Shown here piece after piece: positions 22,362 through 30,289 of a stretch of DNA of 33,970 nt. Made by a program: the position numbers and the translations under genes. Source of the stretch: Pyrinomonadaceae bacterium MAG19_C2-C3 (GTDB lineage Bacteria; Acidobacteriota; Blastocatellia; Pyrinomonadales; Pyrinomonadaceae); assembly GCA_024330265.1 (NCBI GenBank), contig JANDLT010000048.1:1-33970 (forward strand). Direction: 5' to 3'. The first letter of the stretch is position 1; every line of letters starts with the position of its first letter. The notes beneath the pieces are model-generated. The model was not told the origin of the DNA, ran no database searches, and saw nothing but the letters and a program-made list of their open reading frames with translations.

Positions 22362-24122
22362 TTAGTATCCAACCGCCGCGCCGTCGTTTCTACTGTCACT
22401 CGCACCCAAAAGCACACCCGTTTGTGGGTCAATCATAATCGCTTGCGAATCGCCCATGTATCGCGGGCGTGACACGAACTTATGACCGCGCGATTCAAGG
22501 GCGCGTATCGTGTCGGATGAAAGTCCGAGCGGTTCATACACGATTTCATCGGGCAGCCATTGATGATGTATGCGCGGAGCGTCAATCGCCTGTTGGATGT
22601 TCATGTCATGGTCAATGACGTTGATGATGGTTTGAAACACGGTGTTGATAATCGTGGGTCCTCCGGGTGAGCCGGTCGCAAACCACAATGCACCGCCTTT
22701 CGCTTCCGGCATCAACACGAACGTCGGCGTCATCGCGGACAAGGGACGCTTGCCGGGCGCGACGGCGTTGCGTTCGCCTTGTATGAGTCCGTACATGTTC
22801 GGCGTGCCGGGCTTGGCGGCAAAGTCGTCCATCTCATTGTTGAGCAAGATACCCGTGCCGCGCGCCATCGCTCCCGAACCGTAAGAATTATTGAGCGTGT
22901 AAGTGTTTGAGACGACGTTGCCTTCTCTGTCAACGACGGTGAAGTGCGTGGTTTCTTCGGATTCATAACCGACGGGTTTTCCGGCGCGAATCTCAACACT
23001 CGTCGAAGCATGATTGAGGTTGATAGTCGCACGTTGCTTCGTCGCGTAATCTTTGGCGGTCAGTCCGGCGACGGGGACGTTCACGAAATCGGCGTCGCCC
23101 ATGTACTCGGCGCGGTCAGCAAACGCGCGGCGCATCGCTTCGGTTAAGACGTGATACTTCTCCGACGAAAACGCCGTCATAGCGCGCACGTCGTAGCCTT
23201 CGACGATGTTAAGCATCTCGGCAAGCACCGCCCCGCCCGACGACGGCGGCGGCATCGAGATGATTTGATAATCACGGTACGTCGTGCGAACGGGCGTGCG
23301 TTCTTTCGCAACGTAAGCCTTCAAATCTTCGAGCGTCATCAAGCCGTTGTGCCGCTCCATGTCGCGCACGATGAGCCGCGCCGTTTCGCCTTCGTAAAAC
23401 TCCCGCGCTCCACCGCTCTGCAAACGCGCGAAAGTCGCGGCGAGTTCCGGCTGTTTAATCGTCACGCCTTCGTCATAGAACTTTCCACCGTTCAGCAATA
23501 CACGCCGCGAATCGTCGTAAGCACCAAGAAGTTCACGACTCCCGCGCAAGGAACGAGACAACGAATAACTGACGGTGAAGCCATCGGACGCGAGACGGCG
23601 CGCGGGTTCGATGAGTTGCGTCCAAGTGAGTTTGCCACTGCCGTATTTTTTGAGCGCGACATCCATTCCGGCAACCGTGCCGGGAACGCCCGCCGCGCGA
23701 TAGCCGACGAGCGAGCCGCCTTCCCCTTTAATCAAGTTGCCTTTCGCATCCAGATAGATGTCGCGCGTCGCGCGTCGCGGAGCCATCTCGCGGTAGTCAA
23801 TCGCGGTCATGCGCTTGTCGTTCAAGCGAATCATCATAAAGCCGCCGCCGCCCAAATTCCCCGCCGCCGGATACGTCACGGCGAGAGCGAACGCGACGGC
23901 AATCGCCGCATCAACCGCGTTGCCGCCGCGCTTTAGAACATCAACGCCGACTTCCGACGCGATGCGACTCGTCGAAGCGACCATGCCGGAACGGGCGCGG
24001 ACAGGTGCGCGCGTCGCGCCCTTTGCGGTGAAAATTATCGCCGTCGAATTGAATAAAAATAAGAAGATTAAACACCGCGCCAGCATGGAGTAAGTCATCA
24101 AGTAAGTTTTCGTTTGTCGCAT
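22362..24122 (-). CDS. ggt: Gamma-glutamyltransferase
   Basis: Periplasmic N-terminal-nucleophile enzyme that hydrolyses glutathione and other gamma-glutamyl peptides or transfers the glutamyl group. A signal peptide occupies about residues 1-35. The proenzyme self-cleaves before the threonine of EETTHFTVVD, T391. Other family marks are GGNAVDAAIAVAFAL (66-80), GNLGGGGFM (88-96), PPPSSGGAVL (291-300), NTYTLNNSYGSG (406-417) and GSPGGPTIIN in the small subunit. Length (586 aa) is standard. GAGG about 10 nt upstream supports ATG 24122. The gene follows the M20 peptidase by 22 nt and precedes SixA by 4 nt. Together they suggest recovery of glutamate and cysteine from gamma-glutamyl compounds (inference). 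Confidence 0.95.
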   Translation of the reverse strand: MRQTKTYLMTYSMLARCLIFLFLFNSTAIIFTAKGATRAPVRARSGMVASTSRIASEVGVDVLKRGGNAVDAAIAVAFALAVTYPAAGNLGGGGFMMIRLNDKRMTAIDYREMAPRRATRDIYLDAKGNLIKGEGGSLVGYRAAGVPGTVAGMDVALKKYGSGKLTWTQLIEPARRLASDGFTVSYSLSRSLRGSRELLGAYDDSRRVLLNGGKFYDEGVTIKQPELAATFARLQSGGAREFYEGETARLIVRDMERHNGLMTLEDLKAYVAKERTPVRTTYRDYQIISMPPPSSGGAVLAEMLNIVEGYDVRAMTAFSSEKYHVLTEAMRRAFADRAEYMGDADFVNVPVAGLTAKDYATKQRATINLNHASTSVEIRAGKPVGYESEETTHFTVVDREGNVVSNTYTLNNSYGSGAMARGTGILLNNEMDDFAAKPGTPNMYGLIQGERNAVAPGKRPLSAMTPTFVLMPEAKGGALWFATGSPGGPTIINTVFQTIINVIDHDMNIQQAIDAPRIHHQWLPDEIVYEPLGLSSDTIRALESRGHKFVSRPRYMGDSQAIMIDPQTGVLLGASDSRNDGAAVGY

Positions 24123-24144
24123 ATTTCGTGTGCCTCACAGAGTG

Positions 24145-25350
24145 TTATAAAGTCGCAATCAAACTTGCCACCAGAGTCGCGCGCGGCGTGATGTCGTCAA
24201 GCACGATATGTTCATGCGCGGCGTGCGCTCCGTCGCCGTTGATGCCCAAGCCGTCGAGTACGGGAACATTCATTGCCGAAACGAAATTGCCATCGGACGC
24301 CCCGCCGACACTCGTTTCATCGAGCGTAAAACCGATGCCCGATGCGAAACGGCGTGCGTGTTGGTAAAGCAAGACGACATCTTTCGTGCGCTCTAACGGC
24401 GGACGATTGATTGAGCCTTCGATGCTTAATTTTACACGCTCATCGAATGGTTTCAGACTCGCAAAAATGTTTTCAACCTGTCGGGCTTCATCCATCGTCG
24501 CAAAGCGCGCGTCAACTTCCGTTTCGGCAGAGGCGGCGATGACGTTCGAGCGCGTCCCGCCGCTCACCGTTCCGGCATTGAGATGTATGCCGCTTAATTT
24601 TTTTTGACTTGTATCGTGTGGCGAGGCGTGATTAATTTGATGAAGGCGTTCAATCTGTCTGGCGATTTCAAGAATCGCACTCGCGCCCGCCTGTGGATTT
24701 AGTCCGGCGTGCGCCGCGATGCCTTCGGCGCGCACCGTCCATGTTCCCGTTCCCTTGCGCGCGGTTTTGACCTTACCGTTTGCCGACGGTTCTAAAACAA
24801 GAACCTGCGCGGCGCGTGCGGCTTCGCGTTCGACTAAGGCGCGTCCCGTCGCGCTTCCGGTTTCTTCATCGCACGTCAACAACACGTTCACGCTTCGCGG
24901 CGGCTTGATGTTCAACTCGACAAGAGCCTGTATCGCTTCGAGTGCGAGGGCGCAGTTAGCTTTCATATCGAACACGCCGGGAGCATAAAGCTTGCCCGCC
25001 GTTTCGCGCACAGGTCGCGCATCGAGCGTACCACGCGGGTGAACCGTGTCGGTGTGACCGAGTAAAAGCGTCGCCTTGTTATTCGCACCATCATCGAAGA
25101 AACGCAAACACAGGTGAGTTCCGACGTGCGGAATTTCGATGAGTTCGACTTTCACGTCAGCATCAATTTCCCGTGCAGCATGGCTTAGAAATAAAGCTAA
25201 TTTGTGGCTTGCTTCCGCGTCACCTGAAGGACTTTCGATTTCAACGAGGGCGCGTATCAACGTCAAAAGCGATGCGTGCCTTTCGGTAAAATAAGTTTTC
25301 AAAGCGGCGATGTGATGGGCTTCGAGATTGATGTCGGGGATTTTATGCAT
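24145..25350 (-). CDS. M20 family peptidase, glutamate carboxypeptidase (CPG2)-like
   Basis: Zinc-dependent exopeptidase of the M20 family. Motifs: LLLGHTDTVHP with ligand H99 and D101, FDMKAN (D128), CDEETGS with the catalytic base E162 and ligand E163, VLEPS (E187), and the dimerisation-domain histidine AAHAG (H214). The last histidine ligand is in the HAAHEH region near the C-terminus. About 401 aa, no signal peptide, so cytoplasmic. I chose ATG 25350: a TGCTATAAT extended -10 lies just upstream, which would leave a more upstream start at 25425 outside the transcript. The family resembles carboxypeptidase G2, which removes C-terminal glutamate. It heads the operon with GGT, SixA and NHL-M23. 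Confidence 0.9.
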   Translation of the reverse strand: MHKIPDINLEAHHIAALKTYFTERHASLLTLIRALVEIESPSGDAEASHKLALFLSHAAREIDADVKVELIEIPHVGTHLCLRFFDDGANNKATLLLGHTDTVHPRGTLDARPVRETAGKLYAPGVFDMKANCALALEAIQALVELNIKPPRSVNVLLTCDEETGSATGRALVEREAARAAQVLVLEPSANGKVKTARKGTGTWTVRAEGIAAHAGLNPQAGASAILEIARQIERLHQINHASPHDTSQKKLSGIHLNAGTVSGGTRSNVIAASAETEVDARFATMDEARQVENIFASLKPFDERVKLSIEGSINRPPLERTKDVVLLYQHARRFASGIGFTLDETSVGGASDGNFVSAMNVPVLDGLGINGDGAHAAHEHIVLDDITPRATLVASLIATL

Positions 25351-25365
25351 AAGAGTTTCGGCTTG

Positions 25366-25374
25366 ATTATAGCA
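25366..25374 (-). promoter_or_regulatory. Extended -10 promoter for the M20/GGT operon
   Basis: TGCTATAAT on the minus strand is an exact extended -10 (TGnTATAAT). No good -35 is found at the normal distance, as is usual for extended -10 promoters. Transcription would begin near 25359, leaving a very short leader before the ATG at 25350, consistent with the lack of a ribosome binding site there. Confidence 0.55.
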
Positions 25375-25472
25375 AGGCACGCAAAAAGATTTTATCCACG
25401 AATTAACGTGAATAAAACCGCTCAAAGAAATTCAGTTCTTAGTGCCGTTTCGTTGATAAAGTCGAGCTAAAC

Positions 25473-25500
25473 AAAAAGACGGCACGCAATGTCCGTCTTT
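25473..25500 (-). terminator. Intrinsic terminator of the suf operon
   Basis: AAAGACGG (25475-25482) and CCGTCTTT (25493-25500) form a perfect 8-bp stem with a 10-base loop; on the minus strand the stem runs into CTTTTTGT, giving the T-tract. It stands 30 bp after the sufU stop and separates the suf operon from the promoter of the M20/GGT operon. Confidence 0.85.
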
Positions 25501-25529
25501 CGCAAACCTTTATGTTTATCAATCCGTAC

Positions 25530-25982
25530 TTATTCGGTTGAAACCGAATCCTTGTTTTCAAGCGCGGCGTGCATCGTGTGCCATGACAAGCTCGCGCATT
25601 TGACGCGCGCCGGATAATCGCGCACGCCCGCGAAAATCGTCAGCCTTCCCAAATTGTTCGGCGTCGTTTCGGCGTCGAGTTCGCTCGTCACCATTTTATG
25701 AAACTCGGTGAACAGTGCTTCGGCTTCGCTTCGGGTTTTGCCTTTGATGCTCTGCGTCATCATGCTCGCGGAAGCTTTTGAAATCGCGCACCCCGAACCT
25801 TCAAACGTCACATCGCGCACCACATCGTTTTCGTCCAAGTGCATGTAGACAGTCAGTTGGTCGCCGCACAAAGGATTGTGACCGTCGGCAACACGGTTCG
25901 CATCCTCAAGCCGCTTGAAATTGCGCGGCTTCTTGTTGTGGTCGAGTATGACCTGCTGGTAGAGATCGCTTAGTTCAGACAT
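25530..25982 (-). CDS. sufU: SufU, sulfur-transfer/scaffold protein
   Basis: Zinc-binding partner that accepts persulfide sulfur from SufS and passes it to the SufBCD scaffold. Three conserved cysteines plus aspartate are seen: NPLCGD (C39, D41), GSGCAIS (C65) and VKCASLSWHT (C129). The 64-residue distance between the second and third cysteines matches SufU rather than IscU (which has about 43), because SufU carries an insertion there. 150 aa is the usual length. It is the last gene of the operon, 16 nt after xisI and 30 bp before the intrinsic terminator. Here sufS and sufU are not adjacent as is usual; xisHI separates them. Confidence 0.95.
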   Translation of the reverse strand: MSELSDLYQQVILDHNKKPRNFKRLEDANRVADGHNPLCGDQLTVYMHLDENDVVRDVTFEGSGCAISKASASMMTQSIKGKTRSEAEALFTEFHKMVTSELDAETTPNNLGRLTIFAGVRDYPARVKCASLSWHTMHAALENKDSVSTE

Positions 25983-25998
25983 TTTTATATTTGCGATT

Positions 25999-26334
25999 TT
26001 ACGCGACGGCGTAATCGGTATATTTTCTTAATTCAGGTTCGTGCCAAGCCAACACGATGTCGCTTTTCGGTACTCCTGCAAGTTCCAAATCGGTTGCGAT
26101 TCCATCTTCCGTGCCGTCATATTGAATCCAAAATTTCCCGTCAACAATTTCAACGTGGACGAGTGCGCCGTGAACACGCAAGCCTTTTTCCCAGCCGACA
26201 TCAACCATCAGATACCGGTCATTCACGCGGTCAAAAACTGTTTGACTTTTTATGTCGCCGTAAGAATATGGAATCGCGGCGTGTTCGGTTAAAATTTTTT
26301 CGATGATGTTTCGATATTTTTCTAGCTTATCCAC
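25999..26334 (-). CDS. xisI: XisI-family protein
   Basis: Matches the XisI family (111 aa, usual size): opening MDKLEKYRNIIEKILTEHA, then YDRVNDRYLMVDVGWEKG-like and GLRVHGALVHVEI segments, and C-terminal GVPKSDIVLAWHEPELRKYT, all typical. In Anabaena, XisI with XisH is needed for excision of the fdxN element; elsewhere xisHI pairs are common and of unclear role. The GTG start lies inside the end of xisH (13-bp overlap), so the two are translationally coupled. There is no XisF recombinase here. Base composition is visibly A+T-richer than in sufS, which suggests recent arrival as a unit. Confidence 0.9.
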   Translation of the reverse strand: MDKLEKYRNIIEKILTEHAAIPYSYGDIKSQTVFDRVNDRYLMVDVGWEKGLRVHGALVHVEIVDGKFWIQYDGTEDGIATDLELAGVPKSDIVLAWHEPELRKYTDYAVA

Positions 26335-26738
26335 TGCAAAATCTCCTCTGTTTTTTCATCGAAAACGACCAGCGAAATTCGCTTGTTTCGCAGCAAAATT
26401 TTACCGAGTTCAGCTTCAAAAATCGCAAAATAAACTTTGCGCCTAACAGCCAAAAATAATCTTCGTTGCGGTTCTTTGATAGCCATCACACTTTCATACA
26501 ATGTGTATTGACCGATTGCTTGCTCAAGGTCTCGAAGTTCCGAGCGGCTGACGAAACTTTTGATTTCAACCGCGATTTTTTCTTCGCCTCTTTCCGCCGC
26601 AATCAATTTTTCCGCGCCCAAATCAACAAACATTTTGTGAAGTCCGACTTGCAGGCGCAAAGGGTCATCGGTAATCGTCCAACCGTCTTTGATTAGCGCG
26701 TTTCTAACCGTGTCGTGATAAATGTCTTTCGCGGGCAT
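26322..26738 (-). CDS. xisH: XisH-family PD-(D/E)XK-like protein
   Basis: Matches XisH (138 aa): MPAKDIYHDTVRNALIKDGW opening, then VDLGAEKLIAAERG and KIAVEIKSFVS, and C-terminal ISLVVFDEKTEEILQWI. D39 with E58-x-K60 gives the PD-(D/E)XK nuclease-like core expected of the family, so it may bind or cut DNA. Paired with XisI. It sits 57 bp after sufS, in the suf operon. In the stretch 26341-26460 I count 45 G+C of 120, compared with 38 of 60 in sufS at 27001-27060. Function in this organism is unknown; a toxin-antitoxin-like or defence pair is only a hypothesis. Confidence 0.9.
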   Translation of the reverse strand: MPAKDIYHDTVRNALIKDGWTITDDPLRLQVGLHKMFVDLGAEKLIAAERGEEKIAVEIKSFVSRSELRDLEQAIGQYTLYESVMAIKEPQRRLFLAVRRKVYFAIFEAELGKILLRNKRISLVVFDEKTEEILQWIS

Positions 26739-26795
26739 CTTTTTATTTTCGATTTCGTATTCCGCCCGCTTGAACTACCGCACCCTACTTTTTCA

Positions 26796-28040
26796 TTAAG
26801 CGAAAACTTCAATCACCTTCTGCACGGCGTCCGCCAATTTATCAACCTCTTCTTTCGTGTTATAGAACGCGAAAGAGGCGCGCGCGGTCGCGGGGATTTT
26901 GAAGAACTGCATCACGGGTTGGGCGCAGTGGTGTCCGGCGCGAATCGCAATGCCTTCGTTGTCGAAAATAGTTCCGATGTCGTGCGGGTGAACGCCTTCG
27001 ACGGTGAACGATATGACGCTCGCCTTCTCGCGCGCCGTACCGATGAGGCGAACGCCTTCGATGGCGGAGAGTTTCGCGGTCGCGTAAGCAAGGAGTTCGG
27101 CTTCATAACGCTCCGCCTTCTCGCGGTCAATACTGTTTAGGTAATCAATCGCCGCGCCCAAACCGATTTGCGAACTGATGGCGGGCGTTCCGGCTTCAAA
27201 TTTATTCGGCAATGCGGCGTAGGTTGATTTCTCGAACGTCACGGTTTTAATCATGTCGCCACCGCCCATAAACGGGTTCATCTCTTCTAGCCATTCGGCT
27301 TTGCCATAGACGACGCCGCTTCCGGTCGGCGCGTACATCTTGTGACCGGAGATGATGTAGAAATCACAATCGAGGTCTTGCACATCAATCGAAAGATGCG
27401 CCGCCCCTTGCGCCCCGTCAACGAGAACCGGCACGCCCTGCTTGTGCGCGATGTGGCAGATTTCTTTAATCGGGTTGATTGTTCCCAGAGAGTTTGAGAC
27501 GTGCATCACGCAGATGAGTTTCGTGCGCGAAGTGATGAGTACTTCGAGTTGGTCAAGCTGCAATTCGCCGCGCTCATCCATTGGCAGCACACGAATCTTC
27601 GCACCCTTTTCTTCGGCGAGCATCTGCCAAGGCACGATGTTGGCGTGATGCTCCATCGCCGAGATAATAATTTCATCACCCGCGCCTACGAACTTGCGCC
27701 CGTAGCCGTGCGTGACGAGATTGATGCCTTCCGTGCAACCGCGCACGAAAATACATTCGCGTGATTCGCGGGCGTTGATGAATCGTTTAACTTTTTCGCG
27801 CGCACCTTCAAACGCCGTCGTCGCCTTTTGTGAAAGATAGTGAACGCCGCGATGAATGTTCGAGTGTTCGTCTTGCAGGTAACGCGAACCTCTATCAATC
27901 ACGACTTGCGGAACTTGCGCCGAAGCCGCGCTGTCAAGATAGACAAGCGGCTTGCCGTTCACTGTTTGACGAAGCACCGGAAAATCGTTCCTGATTTTCT
28001 CGACATCCCATCCGTTAAGTTCTTTTGCTGCTGTACTCAT
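26796..28040 (-). CDS. sufS: SufS cysteine desulfurase
   Basis: PLP-dependent enzyme that removes sulfur from cysteine and makes a persulfide for Fe-S cluster assembly. 414 aa, typical. Motifs: VYLDSAASAQVP (33-44), EHHANIVPWQ (130-139), VLVDGAQGAAH (205-215), the PLP lysine in SGHKMYAPTG (K234) and the catalytic cysteine in RAGHHCAQP (C372), with the short loop of group II desulfurases. ATG 28040 follows directly on the TAA of the upstream mazF-like toxin gene with no gap at all, so it is probably translated by coupling to it. Confidence 0.97.
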   Translation of the reverse strand: MSTAAKELNGWDVEKIRNDFPVLRQTVNGKPLVYLDSAASAQVPQVVIDRGSRYLQDEHSNIHRGVHYLSQKATTAFEGAREKVKRFINARESRECIFVRGCTEGINLVTHGYGRKFVGAGDEIIISAMEHHANIVPWQMLAEEKGAKIRVLPMDERGELQLDQLEVLITSRTKLICVMHVSNSLGTINPIKEICHIAHKQGVPVLVDGAQGAAHLSIDVQDLDCDFYIISGHKMYAPTGSGVVYGKAEWLEEMNPFMGGGDMIKTVTFEKSTYAALPNKFEAGTPAISSQIGLGAAIDYLNSIDREKAERYEAELLAYATAKLSAIEGVRLIGTAREKASVISFTVEGVHPHDIGTIFDNEGIAIRAGHHCAQPVMQFFKIPATARASFAFYNTKEEVDKLADAVQKVIEVFA

Positions 28041-28370
28041 TTACTTTATTACCAGCGCGACTTTCAAAGCACTGTTTAATTGTTCCAACTTTTGTTCCGG
28101 CAATGTACCGACATAATTTGTCAACATAGCTTTCGGCAAGCTGTAAAGTTCGTCACAACGAATACAACTATGATGCTTCAAGCCTTCGTCAATATCGATT
28201 TCTACTTCGGTTTCAAGCCCCAAACAATTTGAATAGACGGGCGCACAAATCACAGTTGAATAATTCGACGCGATAACTTCTTGCCGTCCGACGATTACGA
28301 AAACGCGAAAGCTTTTCGGGTCGCGCTTTGTCGGTTTCGAGACTCGATAGAGTTCGCCACGTCTTACCAT
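28041..28370 (-). CDS. MazF/PemK-family toxin (endoribonuclease)
   Basis: Looks like a MazF/PemK fold of the usual length (109 aa): the N-terminal [21 protein letters not shown] strand pattern, [18 protein letters not shown], then [12 protein letters not shown] and a C-terminal [12 protein letters not shown] helix. Family members cut mRNA at short sequences. It overlaps the RHH antitoxin stop by 7 bp and its own stop abuts sufS. The family assignment is from strand pattern rather than exact catalytic residues, so activity is not certain. A+T-richer than its suf neighbours (25 of 60 G+C at 28081-28140). Confidence 0.85.
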   Translation of the reverse strand: MVRRGELYRVSKPTKRDPKSFRVFVIVGRQEVIASNYSTVICAPVYSNCLGLETEVEIDIDEGLKHHSCIRCDELYSLPKAMLTNYVGTLPEQKLEQLNSALKVALVIK

Positions 28371-28594
28371 TCAGCTTGAAACTCTAAAGTTTCCTCGACT
28401 TGTTTGTTAATCAAATCGGCGTGTTCATTGATGATTTCAATGTCGCGCGTGTTAAGCTTTTTGTGGTTTTCCTTTGCCATGTAATCCTGCAAAGCACATT
28501 CGACAATCTCCGAACGCCTACGGTTTTTTCCCGTCAAAGCGTCAACTTTCATCAACAATTCTTTCGGCAACGTAACTGAAGTTCTGACTTTCAT
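28364..28594 (-). CDS. Ribbon-helix-helix antitoxin
   Basis: [22 protein letters not shown] is the ribbon strand plus first helix of a CopG/MetJ-type DNA-binding domain; [14 protein letters not shown] is the second helix. The C-terminal tail (about 44-76, ending LEFQAEW) would bind and neutralise the toxin. ATG 28594 has GAAGAG 7 nt upstream; an ATG at 28609 is less likely. It overlaps the toxin gene by 7 bp, the usual antitoxin-first order. Confidence 0.88.
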   Translation of the reverse strand: MKVRTSVTLPKELLMKVDALTGKNRRRSEIVECALQDYMAKENHKKLNTRDIEIINEHADLINKQVEETLEFQAEW

Positions 28595-28598
28595 AAGA

Positions 28599-28880
28599 CT
28601 ACTCTTCATCTACTATTTCGACGTATTCATCTTCAAAGTTCCATGCTTCAACCCATTTTGCTTCCTCTTCATCGTCACATCCCAAAATAATGATTATTCG
28701 ATTTTCAGGCTTGCTTTCGACTTCAACAATCGGAACTGTCATTCCAAATGAAGGGTTAAATGCGATTTTAAGAAACATCCCCTTTTCAATTACGCCCTCA
28801 TGTAGATTGCCTTCGACGACAATGGTCTTCTTGTCATCTCCGATCAATACTTTTGTCGTTTCCACAATTGCTTTCAGCAT
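28599..28880 (-). CDS. Small acidic protein of unknown function
   Basis: Not recognised. A 93-aa protein beginning MLKAIVETTKVLIGDDKKTI, 2 nt after the sufD stop and ending 4 nt before the antitoxin ATG. The middle (VVEGNLHEGVIEKGMFLKIA) has a pattern of beta strands with G-x-I-x-x-G-M turns that recalls the small beta-barrels of EF-Tu domain 2, but this is weak. The C-terminus is very acidic (CDDEEEAKW, then DEYVEIVDEE). The position, spacing and A+T-rich composition suggest it travelled with the toxin-antitoxin pair. A longer frame reading to 29087 only translates sufD in another frame and is rejected. Confidence 0.7.
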   Translation of the reverse strand: MLKAIVETTKVLIGDDKKTIVVEGNLHEGVIEKGMFLKIAFNPSFGMTVPIVEVESKPENRIIIILGCDDEEEAKWVEAWNFEDEYVEIVDEE

Positions 28881-28882
28881 CT

Positions 28883-30253
28883 TCACGCATCGAGTGTTGT
28901 GTGAAGACGATTCAAAATCACTTCGTCCAGTTGGCGTTTGATTGATTCGACTTCGATTTTCTGTACGACCTGTTCGGCGAATCCGTAAGTCAGAAGATTG
29001 CGCGCAAGCTCCGGTTTCACGCCGCGCGAAGTCAGATAGAACAATTCTTCGAGGTTGATTTGCCCGACGGTCGCGCCGTGCGAACACTTCACATCATCGG
29101 CGAAAATCTCCAGTTGCGGCTTCGTATCAACGCGGGCTTGGTCGGAGAGAATCAGGTTTTTATTCGATTGATAAGCGTCAGTTTTCTGCGCCGCTTGGTG
29201 AACGAAAATGCGTCCGTTGAAAACAGAGCGGGCTTTATCGTTCAGCACACCTTTGTAAGATTGATGACTCGTGCAGTGCGGTTCACGGTGGTTGATAAGC
29301 GAATGGGTATCGGCGAACTGCGTGCCTTGTCCGAAGAACAATCCGTCAATCCACGATTCAGAACCCGCGCCGCGCAGATTCATATTGATGTTGTGGCGCG
29401 TAAATCCCGCCCCCAAGTTAATCGTCGTCGAATTATAGGTGCTGGCGCGTCCGACTTCGGCGCGTGTGCGTGCAACGTGAAAAGCGTTTTCGGCTTCGCG
29501 TTGGACTTTGTAATGAACGATGTGGGCTTCGTCGTCAACGTAGATTTCGACTACCGAACTTGAAAAATAACTTTGCGCCGCATCTTCATTCAGAGCCTTG
29601 TGTTCTTCGATAATCGTCGCGCGTGAGTGCGGTTCGGCGATGACGAGAACACGCGGAAAGGTGGCGACTTTACTCATCGTTGCGTCGGTTAAAAACAAGA
29701 GATGTATCGGCATCTTCGTTTCGGTGTTCTTCGGCAAAAGGACGAACGCCCCGCTTGTCATAAACGCGGTATTGAGCGACGTGAACGCATCATCACCGGA
29801 AGTTTCTGCCCCGCGTGCGAGGAAATTCTTTATCATCGCCGCATGTTCGCCGTGTATGGCTTCAGCTAAATCCTCGACCACGATGTCACCCGCGACGGCT
29901 TCGGTCGAAGAGAGTTCGGGACTGAAAACATTGTTCACGAACACGAGACGACTGCCCCGCGCTTCATCGTAAATCAACGAACTGATGTCGGCGCGGCGTG
30001 CGCGGCGGCGAGTTTCGTCGAAATCAATCGTCGGTTGAAATTCACCGTTCGCAATCGGAGCGATGTTCGTGTATCTGTAATCTTCTTCTTTAACGGTGGG
30101 AAACCCGACGGCTTCAAATTGTTCGAGTGCGCGGCGACGCAAATCCTCAATCCACGCGGGGAAGCGCGAAGGGTTTTCCCTCAAGCGTTCAAACGCGGCG
30201 GCGTAATCGCCCGCTTCCGTTTCGACTTCTTTCATCAATGGTGTACTCATCAT
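28883..30253 (-). CDS. sufD: SufD, Fe-S cluster assembly scaffold subunit
   Basis: Partner of SufB in the SufBC2D scaffold. 456 aa with the SUF_FeS beta-helix: SWIDGLFFGQGTQFADTHS (300-318), HCTSHQSYKGVLNDKARSVF (326-345), FNGRIFVHQAAQKTDAYQ, and the end DDVKCSHGATVG with C390 and H392, the residues aligned to E. coli SufD C358/H360 that help hold the nascent cluster. C-terminal helix near IKRQLDEVIL. The MM start offers two ATGs, neither with a strong ribosome binding site. It follows sufC by 36 bp. Confidence 0.97.
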   Translation of the reverse strand: MMSTPLMKEVETEAGDYAAAFERLRENPSRFPAWIEDLRRRALEQFEAVGFPTVKEEDYRYTNIAPIANGEFQPTIDFDETRRRARRADISSLIYDEARGSRLVFVNNVFSPELSSTEAVAGDIVVEDLAEAIHGEHAAMIKNFLARGAETSGDDAFTSLNTAFMTSGAFVLLPKNTETKMPIHLLFLTDATMSKVATFPRVLVIAEPHSRATIIEEHKALNEDAAQSYFSSSVVEIYVDDEAHIVHYKVQREAENAFHVARTRAEVGRASTYNSTTINLGAGFTRHNINMNLRGAGSESWIDGLFFGQGTQFADTHSLINHREPHCTSHQSYKGVLNDKARSVFNGRIFVHQAAQKTDAYQSNKNLILSDQARVDTKPQLEIFADDVKCSHGATVGQINLEELFYLTSRGVKPELARNLLTYGFAEQVVQKIEVESIKRQLDEVILNRLHTTLDA

Positions 30254-30289
30254 TTTTCTAATTTTTATGTGCTTCGATGAACGCTCTTT

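Noticed and set aside
25999..26738. xisHI as evidence of an fdxN-type excised element
   Set aside because: No XisF recombinase, no interrupted gene and no direct repeats around the pair were seen.
28599..29087. Longer version of the small acidic protein
   Set aside because: The first 69 residues only read sufD in another frame; ATG 28880 directly after the sufD stop is the sensible start.
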